Shown in pieces: positions 8,698 to 17,128 of a stretch of DNA of 55,708 nt. The notes beneath the pieces are model-generated. The model was given only the letters and a program-made list of their open reading frames with translations, was not told the DNA's origin and did not search any database. How positions within the stretch are numbered: the stretch's first letter is position 1; each line of letters starts with the position of its first letter. This stretch comes from Streptomyces sp. GTDB lineage: Bacteria; Actinomycetota; Actinomycetes; Streptomycetales; Streptomycetaceae. The position numbers were made by a program, and so were the translations under genes. Location of the stretch: contig NZ_JAEKKT010000149.1 of assembly GCF_019510245.1 (NCBI RefSeq), positions 1-55,708 on the forward strand. Reading direction: 5' to 3'.

Positions 8698-9633
8698 TCA
8701 GCGGGACTGCTGGGCCGGAACCCCGCGGGAGATCGGCTCGTCCTCCGCCGGGGAGCTGGCAGCGGCCACCGCGGCGCCGGTCAGCGTGGCCAGCATCTCG
8801 CGGACGTTGGTCAGCTGGGCGTTGATGCTGTCGCGGCGGTTGGTCAGCGCGGCGAGCTCGCGCTCGGATTCCGAGCGGATCCGGTCGGCCTTGGCGTTCG
8901 CGTCCGCAACGATGTCCTCGGCCTGGCGCTGCGCCGTCTCGACCGTCTGGCGGGCCCGGCGCTCGGCGTCGGTGCGCAGCTTCTCGGCCTCCAGGCGCAG
9001 CTGCTCCGCGCGGTGCTCGATCTCCGCGAGACGCTTCTCCGCCTTCTGCTGACGCGAAGCGAGGTCACGCTCGGACTGCTCGCGGCGCTTGGCGAGGTTC
9101 GTCTCGAAGTCGGCGGCGGCCTGTGCGGCCTTCGCGCGGGTCTCCTCGAAGAGGGCGTCCGCCTCCTCGCGCTTGGACTGCGCGTCCTTCTGGGCCTCGG
9201 CGCGCAGCTGCGAGGCGTCACTCTTGGCCTTCTCGACGATCCGGACGCCCTCGTCCTCGGCCTTGGACTTGCGCTCCGCAGCGAACGATTCTGCGTCGTT
9301 GCGCACCTGCTGGGCCGCCGACTCGGCGAGCTCGCGGTGCTGCTCGGCCGCGCGCCGGGCCTCCTCGCGCAGGTCCTTCGCCTCCTCCTCGGCGAGGCGG
9401 AGGATCTTCTCGACACGCGCGCCGAGGCCGGCGTACGACGGCTCCGCGTCGGTTACCTGGGCCTGGGCGTTCTGCGTCTCGAGGTGGAGCTCCTCGATGC
9501 GCTTTTCCAGAGCGGTGATGCGGGCGAGAGCGCTGTCACGGTCGGAGACGAGCTTGGAGATCCGTTCGTCCACCTGAGCGCGGTCGTACCCACGCCGCAC
9601 TAGCTCGAAGCCGTAGGGGGAAGTGTCGCTCAT
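8698..9633 (-). CDS. filP: FilP, intermediate-filament-like coiled-coil protein
   Basis: 311 residues, almost entirely charged Ala/Glu/Lys/Arg coiled coil from about residue 20 to 285. The N-terminus YGFELVRRGYDRAQVDERISKL resembles the DivIVA-type targeting motif. Size, sequence style and position next to scy identify FilP (SCO5396 in S. coelicolor, from memory). FilP assembles filaments behind hyphal tips, interacts with DivIVA and gives the hypha rigidity. The end, ERELAALTNRRDSINAQL, closely resembles the end of Scy. AGGA upstream of the ATG is a modest ribosome site. The 195-bp gap to scy may hold a separate promoter. Confidence 0.95.
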   Translation of the reverse strand: MSDTSPYGFELVRRGYDRAQVDERISKLVSDRDSALARITALEKRIEELHLETQNAQAQVTDAEPSYAGLGARVEKILRLAEEEAKDLREEARRAAEQHRELAESAAQQVRNDAESFAAERKSKAEDEGVRIVEKAKSDASQLRAEAQKDAQSKREEADALFEETRAKAAQAAADFETNLAKRREQSERDLASRQQKAEKRLAEIEHRAEQLRLEAEKLRTDAERRARQTVETAQRQAEDIVADANAKADRIRSESERELAALTNRRDSINAQLTNVREMLATLTGAAVAAASSPAEDEPISRGVPAQQSR

Positions 9634-9828
9634 GGGGTTCCTGTCGAAAGAGACCGGTGAGGTGATAGGGGGAATCCTAGGGGCCGAAGCGGTGTGTCAT
9701 CGAGCGGATACGTGTTTGATCTGGAGAATGACACCCCTTTTGGGTGGCTAGCTGTGAGATCGCTTGCCAAAGCCTCTGCCGCAGATTTAATCAAAAGCCT
9801 CAGAACACTACAGAACCGGCCCGGCTCT

Positions 9829-12800
9829 CTAGCCTTCTGACGACTTGCCACCCGATCGGGGTGCGCCCACCGTGCTGCCCGCCTTGACCCCGCCGTCCTT
9901 GCCGGCCGACGGGGCCTCGAAGGATTCCAACGCCTCCAGGACGTCCTGGACACGGGAGATCTCGCCGTTGATGTTCTCCCGCCGGCGCTCCAGGATCTCC
10001 AGTTCGCGCTTTCCCTCCTCGACCGTGCGGCGGGCCTCGCGGATCGCCTCGGCCTTGAGCTCCTCGGCCTCCCGGACCAGCGTGGCCTTCTTCTGCTCGG
10101 CCTCCTTGAGCAGCCCCTCGGCCTTCTTGACGGCGGCGATCCGGACCTTGCCCGCCTCCGAGTTGGCCTCCGAAACCAGGTCCTTGGCCTTGGCCTGGGC
10201 CTTGGCGAGCTGCTCCTCGGCGGCCTTGATGAGCGCGTCACAGCGGTCGCCGGTGGACTTCATGGTCTCGGCGGCCTCACGGCGGGCCCGCTCGTGCAGC
10301 TCCTCGATCTCGGCGGTGATGCGCTCGCGCAGCTCCTCCGCCCGCTCCCTGATGGCGGTGGCGTCCCGGCGGGCGCCGACGAGCAGCTCGTCCGCGTCCG
10401 TACGGGCCTTCTCCACCCGCGTGTTGCCCTCGACCGTGGCCTCGGACACCAGCCGGTCGGCCTCCTTGCGGGCCGCGCCCACCATGGTGTCGGCCTGCGA
10501 CTCGGCGTCCGCGGTGGTCTTCATCGCCTGCTGCTGAGCCTCGGTGAGCAGCTTGTCCGCCTCGGCGGTCGTCTCGTTGATGAGCGTGTCGACCTGCTCG
10601 GCCACGTCCTGACGGCGCTTGTTGGCGTCCTTGCGGGCCTCGTCGAGGGTGCGGTCGGCCTCCTCGCGGGCCGCGTTCAGCATGCGCTCCGCCTCGGCCT
10701 CCGCGTCCGCCCTGAGCCGCTCGACGTCGGCACGGGTCCGGTCGGCGTGCAGCTGGGCGGAGCCGACCGTCTCGGCGGCCTCGGCCCGCAGCCGCTCCGC
10801 GTCGCCGGTGGCGTCCGAGATCAGCTTCTCCGCCTTGGCGATCGCGTCGGCGCGGACCCGGTCGGCCTCGGTGATGGTCTCGTTCTGGAGCCGCTCGGCC
10901 TCGCTGCGCGCCTCGGTGATGAGGGTGTCGGCCTGGGTCGCCGCGTCCGAACGCATCCGGTTGGCGTCCTCACGCGCCTCGGCACGCGTGCGCGCGGCGT
11001 CCTGGTCCGCCTGGGCGATGGTGTCGGAAGCCTCGGTGCGCACCCGCTGGGCGTGCGCCGCCGCCTCGGAACGCAGCCGCTCCGACTCCGCCACCGCGTC
11101 GGCGACGGTCCGCTCGGCCAGCGCCTTCGCCGCTTCGGACGCCTCGTTGGCCTCGCGACGGATCCGGGTCGCGTCCTCGCTGGCCCGCTCCCGCTCGGCG
11201 TAGGCATCGGCGCGGACCCGGTCGGACTCCTCCTCGGCCTCCCGCCGGGTGCGGTCCGCGGCGTGCTCGGCGGCCGAGCGCAGCCCGGTGATCTCCTCCT
11301 GCGCCTGCTCGTGCAGCCCGGATACCGAGTCCCGCACCTGCTGGGCGTGGAGTTCGGCGGCCGACACCATCTCGGTGGCCCGCCGGTCCGCCTCCTCGAC
11401 CAGCCGTACGGCCTCGGCCTGTGCCTCCTCGACCCGGTTGCGCGCCTGCGCCAGCAGGTCCTCGCTCTGCTCGCGGGCCCGCTCGCGCTCCTGGTCGGCC
11501 TCCTGACGGGCCGAACCGAGGAGCTCCTCGGCCTCCCGGCGCCGCCGGGCGGCCTCCTCCTGGGCGGCGGCCAGCGTCTCGGACGCCTCGGTGGACAGCC
11601 GCTCGGCGGCCGCCTGCGCCTCGGCGCGGACCCGGTCGGCGGTGTCCTGGGCCTCCTGCTTGAGCCGCTCCGCCTCGGCCGCGGCCTCGGACCGCAGCCG
11701 TACGGCGACGGCCTCGCCCTCCGCCCGGGACACGGACGCGTCGGCGGCCGCCTCGTCGCGCAGCCGCACGGCCTCGGCCTCGGCCTGCTGCTGGAGCGTG
11801 CGGATCCGCTCGGCGGCCTCGCCGCGCAGCCGGTCGGTCTCCTCGGCGGCCTCCCGGCGGATCCGGCCGGCCTCCTCGCGCGCCTCGGTCAGCGCCTGGT
11901 CGGCGGCCGTGAGCCGGTCCTCGGCCTCGGTGTGCAGCCGGGTGAGCTCCTCGGCGGCCTCCGCGCGCCGGGCCTCGACGCCCCGCTCGGTCTCCTCGCG
12001 CAGCTCGGCCGCGGCCCGCTCGGCGTCCGCCCGCATCGCGTCGGACTGCTCCTGGGCCTCCGCACGGAGCCGGTCGGCCTCCTGGCGGGTGCGCTCCAGC
12101 GTCTCCTCGGCCTGCCGGCGCAGCGTGGTGGCGCGCTCGATGGCCTCGGTGCGGACCTTCTCGCTGTCCGTGGTCGCGGTCTGCCGCAGCTCGTCGGCGT
12201 CCGCCTTGGCCTTGGCGAGCAGCTCCTCGGCGGACTTCGCCGCCTCCTCGATCTGCTGCACGGCCTCGCGCCGGGCCTCGGCACGGATCGACTCGCCCTC
12301 GGCGACCGCGTCGGACCGCAGCTGCTCGGCCTCGCCGCGCAGCCGGCGCGCCTCCTCCTGGAGCTCGACGGTCTTGGCGCGGTACTCCTTGGTGTCGTCC
12401 TTCGCCGTGCCCTTGAGCTGCTCGGCGATGTCGTGCGCCTCGGCACGCAGCCGGTCGGCCTCGGTCTCCGCCTCGGTGCGGATCCGCTCGGCCTCCTCGG
12501 CGGCGGCCTTGGTGGTCCGCTTGGCTTCCTCGGACGCCTTGTTCAGGACGTCCTCGGCGGTCTTGGCGGCCTTCGCCAGCTGGGAGGCGCTCTCCTCGGC
12601 GGTGAGGCTGCGGGCCTTCTCGGAGGCCTCGGCGATGATCTTCTCGGCCTCGGCCCTGGCGTCGGCGACGACCTGCTCGGCGCTCGCCTTGGTGGCCTCG
12701 GCGTCCTTGGTGGCCTCGCTGACCAGCCGGGCGACCTGCTCCTTGGCGGTGCGGGTGCGCTGCTCGTTGGTGGCCTCGGCGCTGGAGAGGGCCTTCGAGG

Positions 12801-13707
12801 CGTTGGCCTCGGCCTCGGCGACCAGCTTCTCGGCCTCGGACTGCGCCTTGCGCAGCGCCTCCTCGGCCTCCGCCATCCGCTGCTCGGCGGCCCGGCTCAG
12901 CTCGCTCGCCTGCCGACGGGCGGCGTCCGACTCCGTCGCGGTGGAGCTGCGGAGCTGCTCCGCGTGGTCGGTGGCCTCCTGGGCCTGCGTGGACGCGGCG
13001 TTCAGCAGCCGTTCGGCGTCCCGGCGGGCGCGCAGCAGGATCTGCTCGGCCTCCGTGCGGGCCGCCTCGGCGTCGCTGGTCAGCCGCTGCCGGGCCTCGT
13101 CGGTCAGCCGCTGGGCCTCGGCCCGGGCGGCGGCCATGGCCTGCTCGGCCTCGGCCCGCGACTCGTCGAGCAGCCGCCGGGCCTGCGACTCGGTGCGCGC
13201 CCGCAGCTGCTCGGCCCACGACACGTTCTCGTTGACGTGCGACTCGACGGTCTGCCGGCGCTCGGCCAGCTCCTGGTCCAGCTGCTGGCGGCGGGTCACC
13301 GCCTCCTGGTGCAGCTCGGCCTGGAGCCGCGCGGCCTGCTCGGCGTGCTCCTGGAGGATCCGCTGGGTCTGCGCCCGGGCCTCCGCGGCCACCCGCTCCG
13401 CCTCCTGGCGGATCTGGTCGGCCTGCACCTGGGCGTTCCGCAGCAGCTGCTCGGCGTGGTAGCCGATGTCACCGCCGTCGAACGCGGGCCGGGACATGAT
13501 GGTGCGCCGCGCCTCGTGCAGCTTGGCGCGCAGCACCTCGACCTGGTAGCCGAGGTCCTCGGCATGCTGGATCGCCTTTTCCCGCTCGGTCTTCAGCCGT
13601 TTCATCTCGGCCTCGAACCGAGAGAGGTGGTCGACGTCAGCCGCCGGCTCTCGCTCCTGGCTCTCGTAGCCCCGCACTGCGCGGTCCCATCCGTCCCCTG
13701 GTCGCAA
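9829..13707 (-). CDS. scy: Scy, giant coiled-coil polarity (tip-organising) protein
   Basis: 1292 residues (the S. coelicolor protein, SCO5397, is about 1326 from memory). After a short N-terminal segment with a canonical heptad region (FEAEMKRLKTEREKAIQHAEDLGYQ is split by charged heptads), nearly the whole protein is an EAxRLRxEA-style coiled coil; Scy and FilP are known for an unusual 51-residue repeat. The C-terminus is Gly/Ser-rich. Scy builds the tip-organising centre, recruits DivIVA and FilP, and links ParA to the tip. The TTG start at 13707 has GGAG four bases upstream; a GTG at 13677 (VRGYES) is the alternative. Confidence 0.95.
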   Translation of the reverse strand: MRPGDGWDRAVRGYESQEREPAADVDHLSRFEAEMKRLKTEREKAIQHAEDLGYQVEVLRAKLHEARRTIMSRPAFDGGDIGYHAEQLLRNAQVQADQIRQEAERVAAEARAQTQRILQEHAEQAARLQAELHQEAVTRRQQLDQELAERRQTVESHVNENVSWAEQLRARTESQARRLLDESRAEAEQAMAAARAEAQRLTDEARQRLTSDAEAARTEAEQILLRARRDAERLLNAASTQAQEATDHAEQLRSSTATESDAARRQASELSRAAEQRMAEAEEALRKAQSEAEKLVAEAEANASKALSSAEATNEQRTRTAKEQVARLVSEATKDAEATKASAEQVVADARAEAEKIIAEASEKARSLTAEESASQLAKAAKTAEDVLNKASEEAKRTTKAAAEEAERIRTEAETEADRLRAEAHDIAEQLKGTAKDDTKEYRAKTVELQEEARRLRGEAEQLRSDAVAEGESIRAEARREAVQQIEEAAKSAEELLAKAKADADELRQTATTDSEKVRTEAIERATTLRRQAEETLERTRQEADRLRAEAQEQSDAMRADAERAAAELREETERGVEARRAEAAEELTRLHTEAEDRLTAADQALTEAREEAGRIRREAAEETDRLRGEAAERIRTLQQQAEAEAVRLRDEAAADASVSRAEGEAVAVRLRSEAAAEAERLKQEAQDTADRVRAEAQAAAERLSTEASETLAAAQEEAARRRREAEELLGSARQEADQERERAREQSEDLLAQARNRVEEAQAEAVRLVEEADRRATEMVSAAELHAQQVRDSVSGLHEQAQEEITGLRSAAEHAADRTRREAEEESDRVRADAYAERERASEDATRIRREANEASEAAKALAERTVADAVAESERLRSEAAAHAQRVRTEASDTIAQADQDAARTRAEAREDANRMRSDAATQADTLITEARSEAERLQNETITEADRVRADAIAKAEKLISDATGDAERLRAEAAETVGSAQLHADRTRADVERLRADAEAEAERMLNAAREEADRTLDEARKDANKRRQDVAEQVDTLINETTAEADKLLTEAQQQAMKTTADAESQADTMVGAARKEADRLVSEATVEGNTRVEKARTDADELLVGARRDATAIRERAEELRERITAEIEELHERARREAAETMKSTGDRCDALIKAAEEQLAKAQAKAKDLVSEANSEAGKVRIAAVKKAEGLLKEAEQKKATLVREAEELKAEAIREARRTVEEGKRELEILERRRENINGEISRVQDVLEALESFEAPSAGKDGGVKAGSTVGAPRSGGKSSEG

Positions 13708-13899
13708 CCTTCTCCGAACGAGCTCCGTCCATCCGCCGAACGGGGCCCCCGGGGAATGGTGTCAGATCAACGGCGGAGCACGGGCTGCTGCCCCGACGCT
13801 CGTCCCCCGAAACCCGGACCCCGGCATGCGGCCGCCCCGGCCCTGCGAACGTGCGAAGGGACGACCGCCCCCAACCCTACCGGCCCATATGTACGAGGG

Positions 13900-14340
13900 T
13901 CAGTGCTCAGGTGACTCAACAGCCGCCGAAGTGACCAGTTCTGTCAGTACGCCGTGGCAGTCCTTCGGGTGCAGGAAGGTGATCCGCGACCCCATGGAGC
14001 CGATCCGTGGCTCGTCGTACAGAACGCGTACGCCCTTGCCGCGGATCTCGGCCGCGTCCCCGTCCACATCCGCCGTACCGAAGGCGATGTGGTGCACCCC
14101 CTCGCCGTTCTTCGCGAGCCACTTGCCGACCGCCGAGTCCTCCCGGGTCGGTTCGAGAAGCTGCAGGTAGGAGGCACCGCCGTCGGACGTCTCGTTGATC
14201 TTGAGCATGGCCTCGCGCACGCCCTGTTCCTCGTTGACCTCGGTGTGGAACACCTCGAAGCCGTACGTGGCCCGGTAGAACTCGACGGTCGCGTCGAGGT
14301 CGTGGCAGGCGATCCCGATGTGGTCGATTCGCGTCAGCAT
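13900..14340 (-). CDS. mce: Methylmalonyl-CoA epimerase
   Basis: 146 residues, a vicinal-oxygen-chelate fold in two halves: MLTRIDHIGIACHDLDATVEFY and later GEGVHHIAFGTADVDG. The metal ligands are expected at His of DHIGIA, the Gln in YLQLLEP, His of HHIAFG and Glu of LTELV, all present. The enzyme interconverts (2R)- and (2S)-methylmalonyl-CoA, joining the mutase reaction to propionyl-CoA carboxylation and polyketide extender supply. It is divergent from the thiolase-meaB pair across a 148-bp region with a GGCAC-GGA-GTGCC palindrome at 14408-14420. Confidence 0.95.
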   Translation of the reverse strand: MLTRIDHIGIACHDLDATVEFYRATYGFEVFHTEVNEEQGVREAMLKINETSDGGASYLQLLEPTREDSAVGKWLAKNGEGVHHIAFGTADVDGDAAEIRGKGVRVLYDEPRIGSMGSRITFLHPKDCHGVLTELVTSAAVESPEH

Positions 14341-14488
14341 GGATTCAGTGCAGCGCCACGGCGGTGGTTACGCAACGTGCCAGCGATCACACTGACGGCC
14401 CGATGACGGCACGGAGTGCCACGCAATACATTCGAAGTAAACCCTCGTTCACTCCTCGGCAGTGCAGCCGGAAGGGGATTCGCAGCTC

Positions 14489-15694
14489 ATGACTTCTGGA
14501 ACCTCTGGAACTACCTCGGTGATCGTCGCGGGCGCGCGTACGCCCATGGGACGACTGCTGGGCTCGCTGAAGTCCTTCTCCGGAGCCGACCTCGGCGGCT
14601 TCGCGATCAAGGCCGCCCTCGACCGTGCGGGAATCGGGGGCGACCAGGTGCAGTACGTGATCATGGGACAGGTGCTCCAGGCCGGCGCGGGGCAGATCCC
14701 GGCCCGCCAGGCCGCCGTGAAGGCCGGCATCCCGATGAGCGTCCCGGCCCTCACGATCAACAAGGTGTGCCTCTCCGGCCTGGACGCCATCGCGCTGGCC
14801 GACCAGCTGATCCGCGCCGGCGAGTTCGACATCGTGGTCGCGGGCGGCCAGGAGTCCATGACCAACGCCCCGCACCTGCTCCCCAAGTCCCGCGAGGGCT
14901 TCAAGTACGGCGCGATCGAGATGCTCGACGCGATGGCGTACGACGGCCTGACCGACGCCTGGGAGAACATCCCGATGGGCGAGTCGACCGAGAAGCACAA
15001 CACCCGCCTCGGCCTCGGCCGCGAGCAGCAGGACGAGATCGCCGCCCTGTCCCACCAGCGGGCCGCCGCCGCCCAGAAGAACGGGATCTTCGAGGCCGAG
15101 ATCACCCCGGTCGAGATCCCGCAGCGCAAGGGCGAGCCGGTCGTCTTCAGCAAGGACGAGGGCATCCGCGGCGACACCACGGCCGAGTCGCTGGGCAGGC
15201 TCCGCCCGGCGTTCACCAAGGACGGCACGATCACCGCCGGCAGCTCCTCCCAGATCTCCGACGGCGCGGCGGCCGTGGTCGTGATGAGCAGGGCCAAGGC
15301 CGAAGAGCTGGGCCTGGAGTGGCTCGCCGAGATCGGCGCCCACGGCAACGTGGCCGGACCGGACAACTCCCTGCAGTCCCAGCCGTCGAACGCCATCAAC
15401 CACGCCCTCGAGAAGGAGGGCCTGGAGGTCGGCGACCTGGACCTCATCGAGATCAACGAGGCCTTCGCCGCCGTTGCCGTCCAGTCAATGAAGGACCTCG
15501 AGGTGTCCACCGAAAAGGTGAACGTGAACGGCGGAGCCATCGCCCTGGGGCACCCCATCGGCATGTCCGGCGCCCGGCTCGTCCTGCACCTGGCCCTGGA
15601 GCTCAAGCGCCGGGGCGGCGGGGTCGGCGCGGCCGCGCTGTGCGGTGGCGGCGGCCAGGGTGACGCGCTGATCGTGCGGGTACCGAAGGCCTGA
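14489..15694 (+). CDS. Acetyl-CoA acetyltransferase (acetoacetyl-CoA thiolase)
   Basis: 401 residues. Active-site Cys in TINKVCLSGLDAIALA, the His of NGGAIALGHPIGMSGAR and the second Cys of CGGGGQGDA are all present, as in biosynthetic thiolases. It condenses two acetyl-CoA to acetoacetyl-CoA, the entry to the ethylmalonyl-CoA and butyrate routes and to some polyketide starters. The ATG at 14489 is chosen because GAAGGGG lies upstream; an in-frame start at 14462 adds nine unconserved residues. It precedes meaB by 60 bp on the same strand and lies opposite mce, a recurrent Streptomyces arrangement (SCO5399 in S. coelicolor, from memory). Confidence 0.94.
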   Translation: MTSGTSGTTSVIVAGARTPMGRLLGSLKSFSGADLGGFAIKAALDRAGIGGDQVQYVIMGQVLQAGAGQIPARQAAVKAGIPMSVPALTINKVCLSGLDAIALADQLIRAGEFDIVVAGGQESMTNAPHLLPKSREGFKYGAIEMLDAMAYDGLTDAWENIPMGESTEKHNTRLGLGREQQDEIAALSHQRAAAAQKNGIFEAEITPVEIPQRKGEPVVFSKDEGIRGDTTAESLGRLRPAFTKDGTITAGSSSQISDGAAAVVVMSRAKAEELGLEWLAEIGAHGNVAGPDNSLQSQPSNAINHALEKEGLEVGDLDLIEINEAFAAVAVQSMKDLEVSTEKVNVNGGAIALGHPIGMSGARLVLHLALELKRRGGGVGAAALCGGGGQGDALIVRVPKA

Positions 15695-15754
15695 GTACGT
15701 TTCGCTGAGCCTTACGGAAGCGAACGCAAGCGAAACGGAGCGAACGGAGCTGTG

Positions 15755-16711
15755 ATGCAGGACGTCTCCTCACTGGTGGCCCAGGCCAGGGAGGGCCGAC
15801 CGCGTGCGGTGGCCCGTCTGATCTCCCTGGTGGAGGGGGCGTCCCCGCAGCTCAGGGAGGTCATGGCGGCGCTCGCGCCGCTGACCGGCAATGCCTACGT
15901 CGTGGGCCTGACCGGCTCGCCGGGAGTCGGCAAGTCGACCTCGACGTCGGCGCTCGTGACCGCCTATCGCAAACAGGGCAAACGGGTCGGCGTGCTGGCG
16001 GTCGACCCGTCGTCCCCCTTCTCCGGAGGCGCCCTGCTCGGCGACCGCGTCCGCATGTCCGACCACGCGTCCGACCCCGGCGTCTACATCCGCTCGATGG
16101 CGACGCGGGGCCACCTGGGCGGCCTCGCCTGGGCGGCTCCCCAGGCCATCCGTGTCCTGGACGCGGCGGGTTGCGAGGTGATCCTGGTGGAGACGGTCGG
16201 CGTCGGCCAGTCGGAGGTCGAGATCGCCTCCCAGGCGGACACCAGCGTGGTGCTGCTGGCCCCCGGCATGGGCGACGGCATCCAGGCCGCCAAGGCCGGG
16301 ATCCTGGAGATCGGCGACGTGTACGTCGTCAACAAGGCCGACCGGGACGGCGCGGACGCCACGGCCCGCGAGCTGAACCACATGCTGGGCCTCGGCGAGT
16401 CGCGCGGCCCGGGCGACTGGCGGCCCCCGATCGTCAAGACGGTCGCCGCGCGGGCGGAGGGCGTCGACGAGCTGGTGGAAGCCCTGGAGAAACACCGCGC
16501 CTGGATGGAGGAGCGGGGCGTCCTTGCGGAACGCCGCGTGGCCCGCGCCGCCCGCGAGGTCGAGACCATCGCGGTGACGGCCCTGCGGGCGCGCATCGGC
16601 GACCTGCACGGCGACCGCCACATCGACGCTCTCGCGGACCGCATCGTGGCCGGCGAGCTCGATCCCTACCGGGCGGCGGACGAGCTGGTGGCGGGGTTGA
16701 CGGAGGGCTAG
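15755..16711 (+). CDS. meaB: MeaB, G-protein chaperone of adenosylcobalamin acyl-CoA mutases
   Basis: 318 residues of the MeaB/ArgK SIMIBI GTPase family: Walker A GSPGVGKST, the VDPSSPFSGGALLGDRVRM switch region, VETVGVGQSE and NKAD specificity loop. MeaB gates cofactor loading and protects methylmalonyl- or isobutyryl-CoA mutase from inactivation, which fits the neighbouring epimerase and icmA 11 kb downstream. GGAG ends five bases before the ATG at 15755; the GTG at 15752 is spaced too closely. Probably cotranscribed with the thiolase. A repeated hairpin element follows the stop. Confidence 0.95.
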   Translation: MQDVSSLVAQAREGRPRAVARLISLVEGASPQLREVMAALAPLTGNAYVVGLTGSPGVGKSTSTSALVTAYRKQGKRVGVLAVDPSSPFSGGALLGDRVRMSDHASDPGVYIRSMATRGHLGGLAWAAPQAIRVLDAAGCEVILVETVGVGQSEVEIASQADTSVVLLAPGMGDGIQAAKAGILEIGDVYVVNKADRDGADATARELNHMLGLGESRGPGDWRPPIVKTVAARAEGVDELVEALEKHRAWMEERGVLAERRVARAAREVETIAVTALRARIGDLHGDRHIDALADRIVAGELDPYRAADELVAGLTEG

Positions 16712-16752
16712 CCGCCGTAGGGGCGCGGGCCGTCCCCCGGCTGCGGGCGGGA

Positions 16753-16820
16753 GGGGGCTGGTCGCGCAGTTCTCCCGCCAGCCTTCGGCCGGTGGTACCC
16801 CCAGCGCCCCTTTGGGGCGC
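16753..16820 (+). repeat. Dispersed intergenic hairpin repeat, copy A (after meaB)
   Basis: This copy shares the GGGGGCTGGTCGCGCAGTTC start, a central GGCCTTCGGCC-type stem and a closing GCGCCCC-TTT-GGGGCGC stem with copies at 42341-42408 and 50849-50918. It is the most diverged of the three, with mismatches in the first stem (CCCGCCAGCC against GGCCGGTGG). It starts 41 bases after the meaB stop, so it probably serves as the terminator. Confidence 0.8.
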
Positions 16821-16873
16821 GCTGTCCAGCCGTGTCATTCATCCAGCCGCGGGCAGTCGTGCCGCTGGGGCGA

Positions 16874-16915
16874 TGGGGGTTCCCCCCGCGCGAGCGAAGC
16901 CGAGCGTGGGGGAGG
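16874..16915. repeat. Dispersed Streptomyces repeat with imperfect hairpin
   Basis: The element runs TGGGGGTTCCCCCCGCGCG, then AGCGAAGCCGAGCGTGGGGG. C-rich and G-rich arms pair imperfectly around GCGAAGCC. I recall similar elements between genes in many Streptomyces genomes. Only one copy is seen here. Confidence 0.55.
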
Positions 16916-17128
16916 GTGGGCGCGGGCGGCGACCTGTAAACGCCGGTGAGCGTCCCCGCCCAGATGCGGCAACAGCGCGGACGAGTCCTCGTCCGTGCTG
17001 CTAGCTTGAGCGGCATGTTCCTCTCCTTGGCGTAAGAGCGCACCCGGCGCCGCCACCGGCATGTGAAGACCCCATGCCGTGGCGCGCTCAGGTGTCCCCT
17101 CTTCCGCCTCTGCCCGAGGAACTCACTC

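Larger units (their letters stand above)
16712..17128. other. 417-bp intergenic region with two dispersed repeats and a palindrome
   Basis: Between meaB and the MFS gene. It contains a GC hairpin repeat (16753-16820), a second dispersed Streptomyces repeat (16874-16915), and an 18-base inverted repeat CGGACGAG-TC-CTCGTCCG (16978-16995). On the minus strand an ATG at 17016 has a very good Shine-Dalgarno (AAGGAGAGGAAC) and opens a frame running to 16708 through both repeats. The first ~25 codons (MPLKLAARTRTRPRCCRIW) could be a short leader peptide; the remainder is repeat-derived and I do not call it a gene. Confidence 0.5.

Noticed and set aside
10294..13914. A very long plus-strand open frame (about 1200 codons) opposite scy
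   Set aside because: It is the shadow of scy's strongly biased Ala/Glu/Arg codons. The translation is a Leu/Gly/Arg monotony without a domain or ribosome site, and scy is a known gene.
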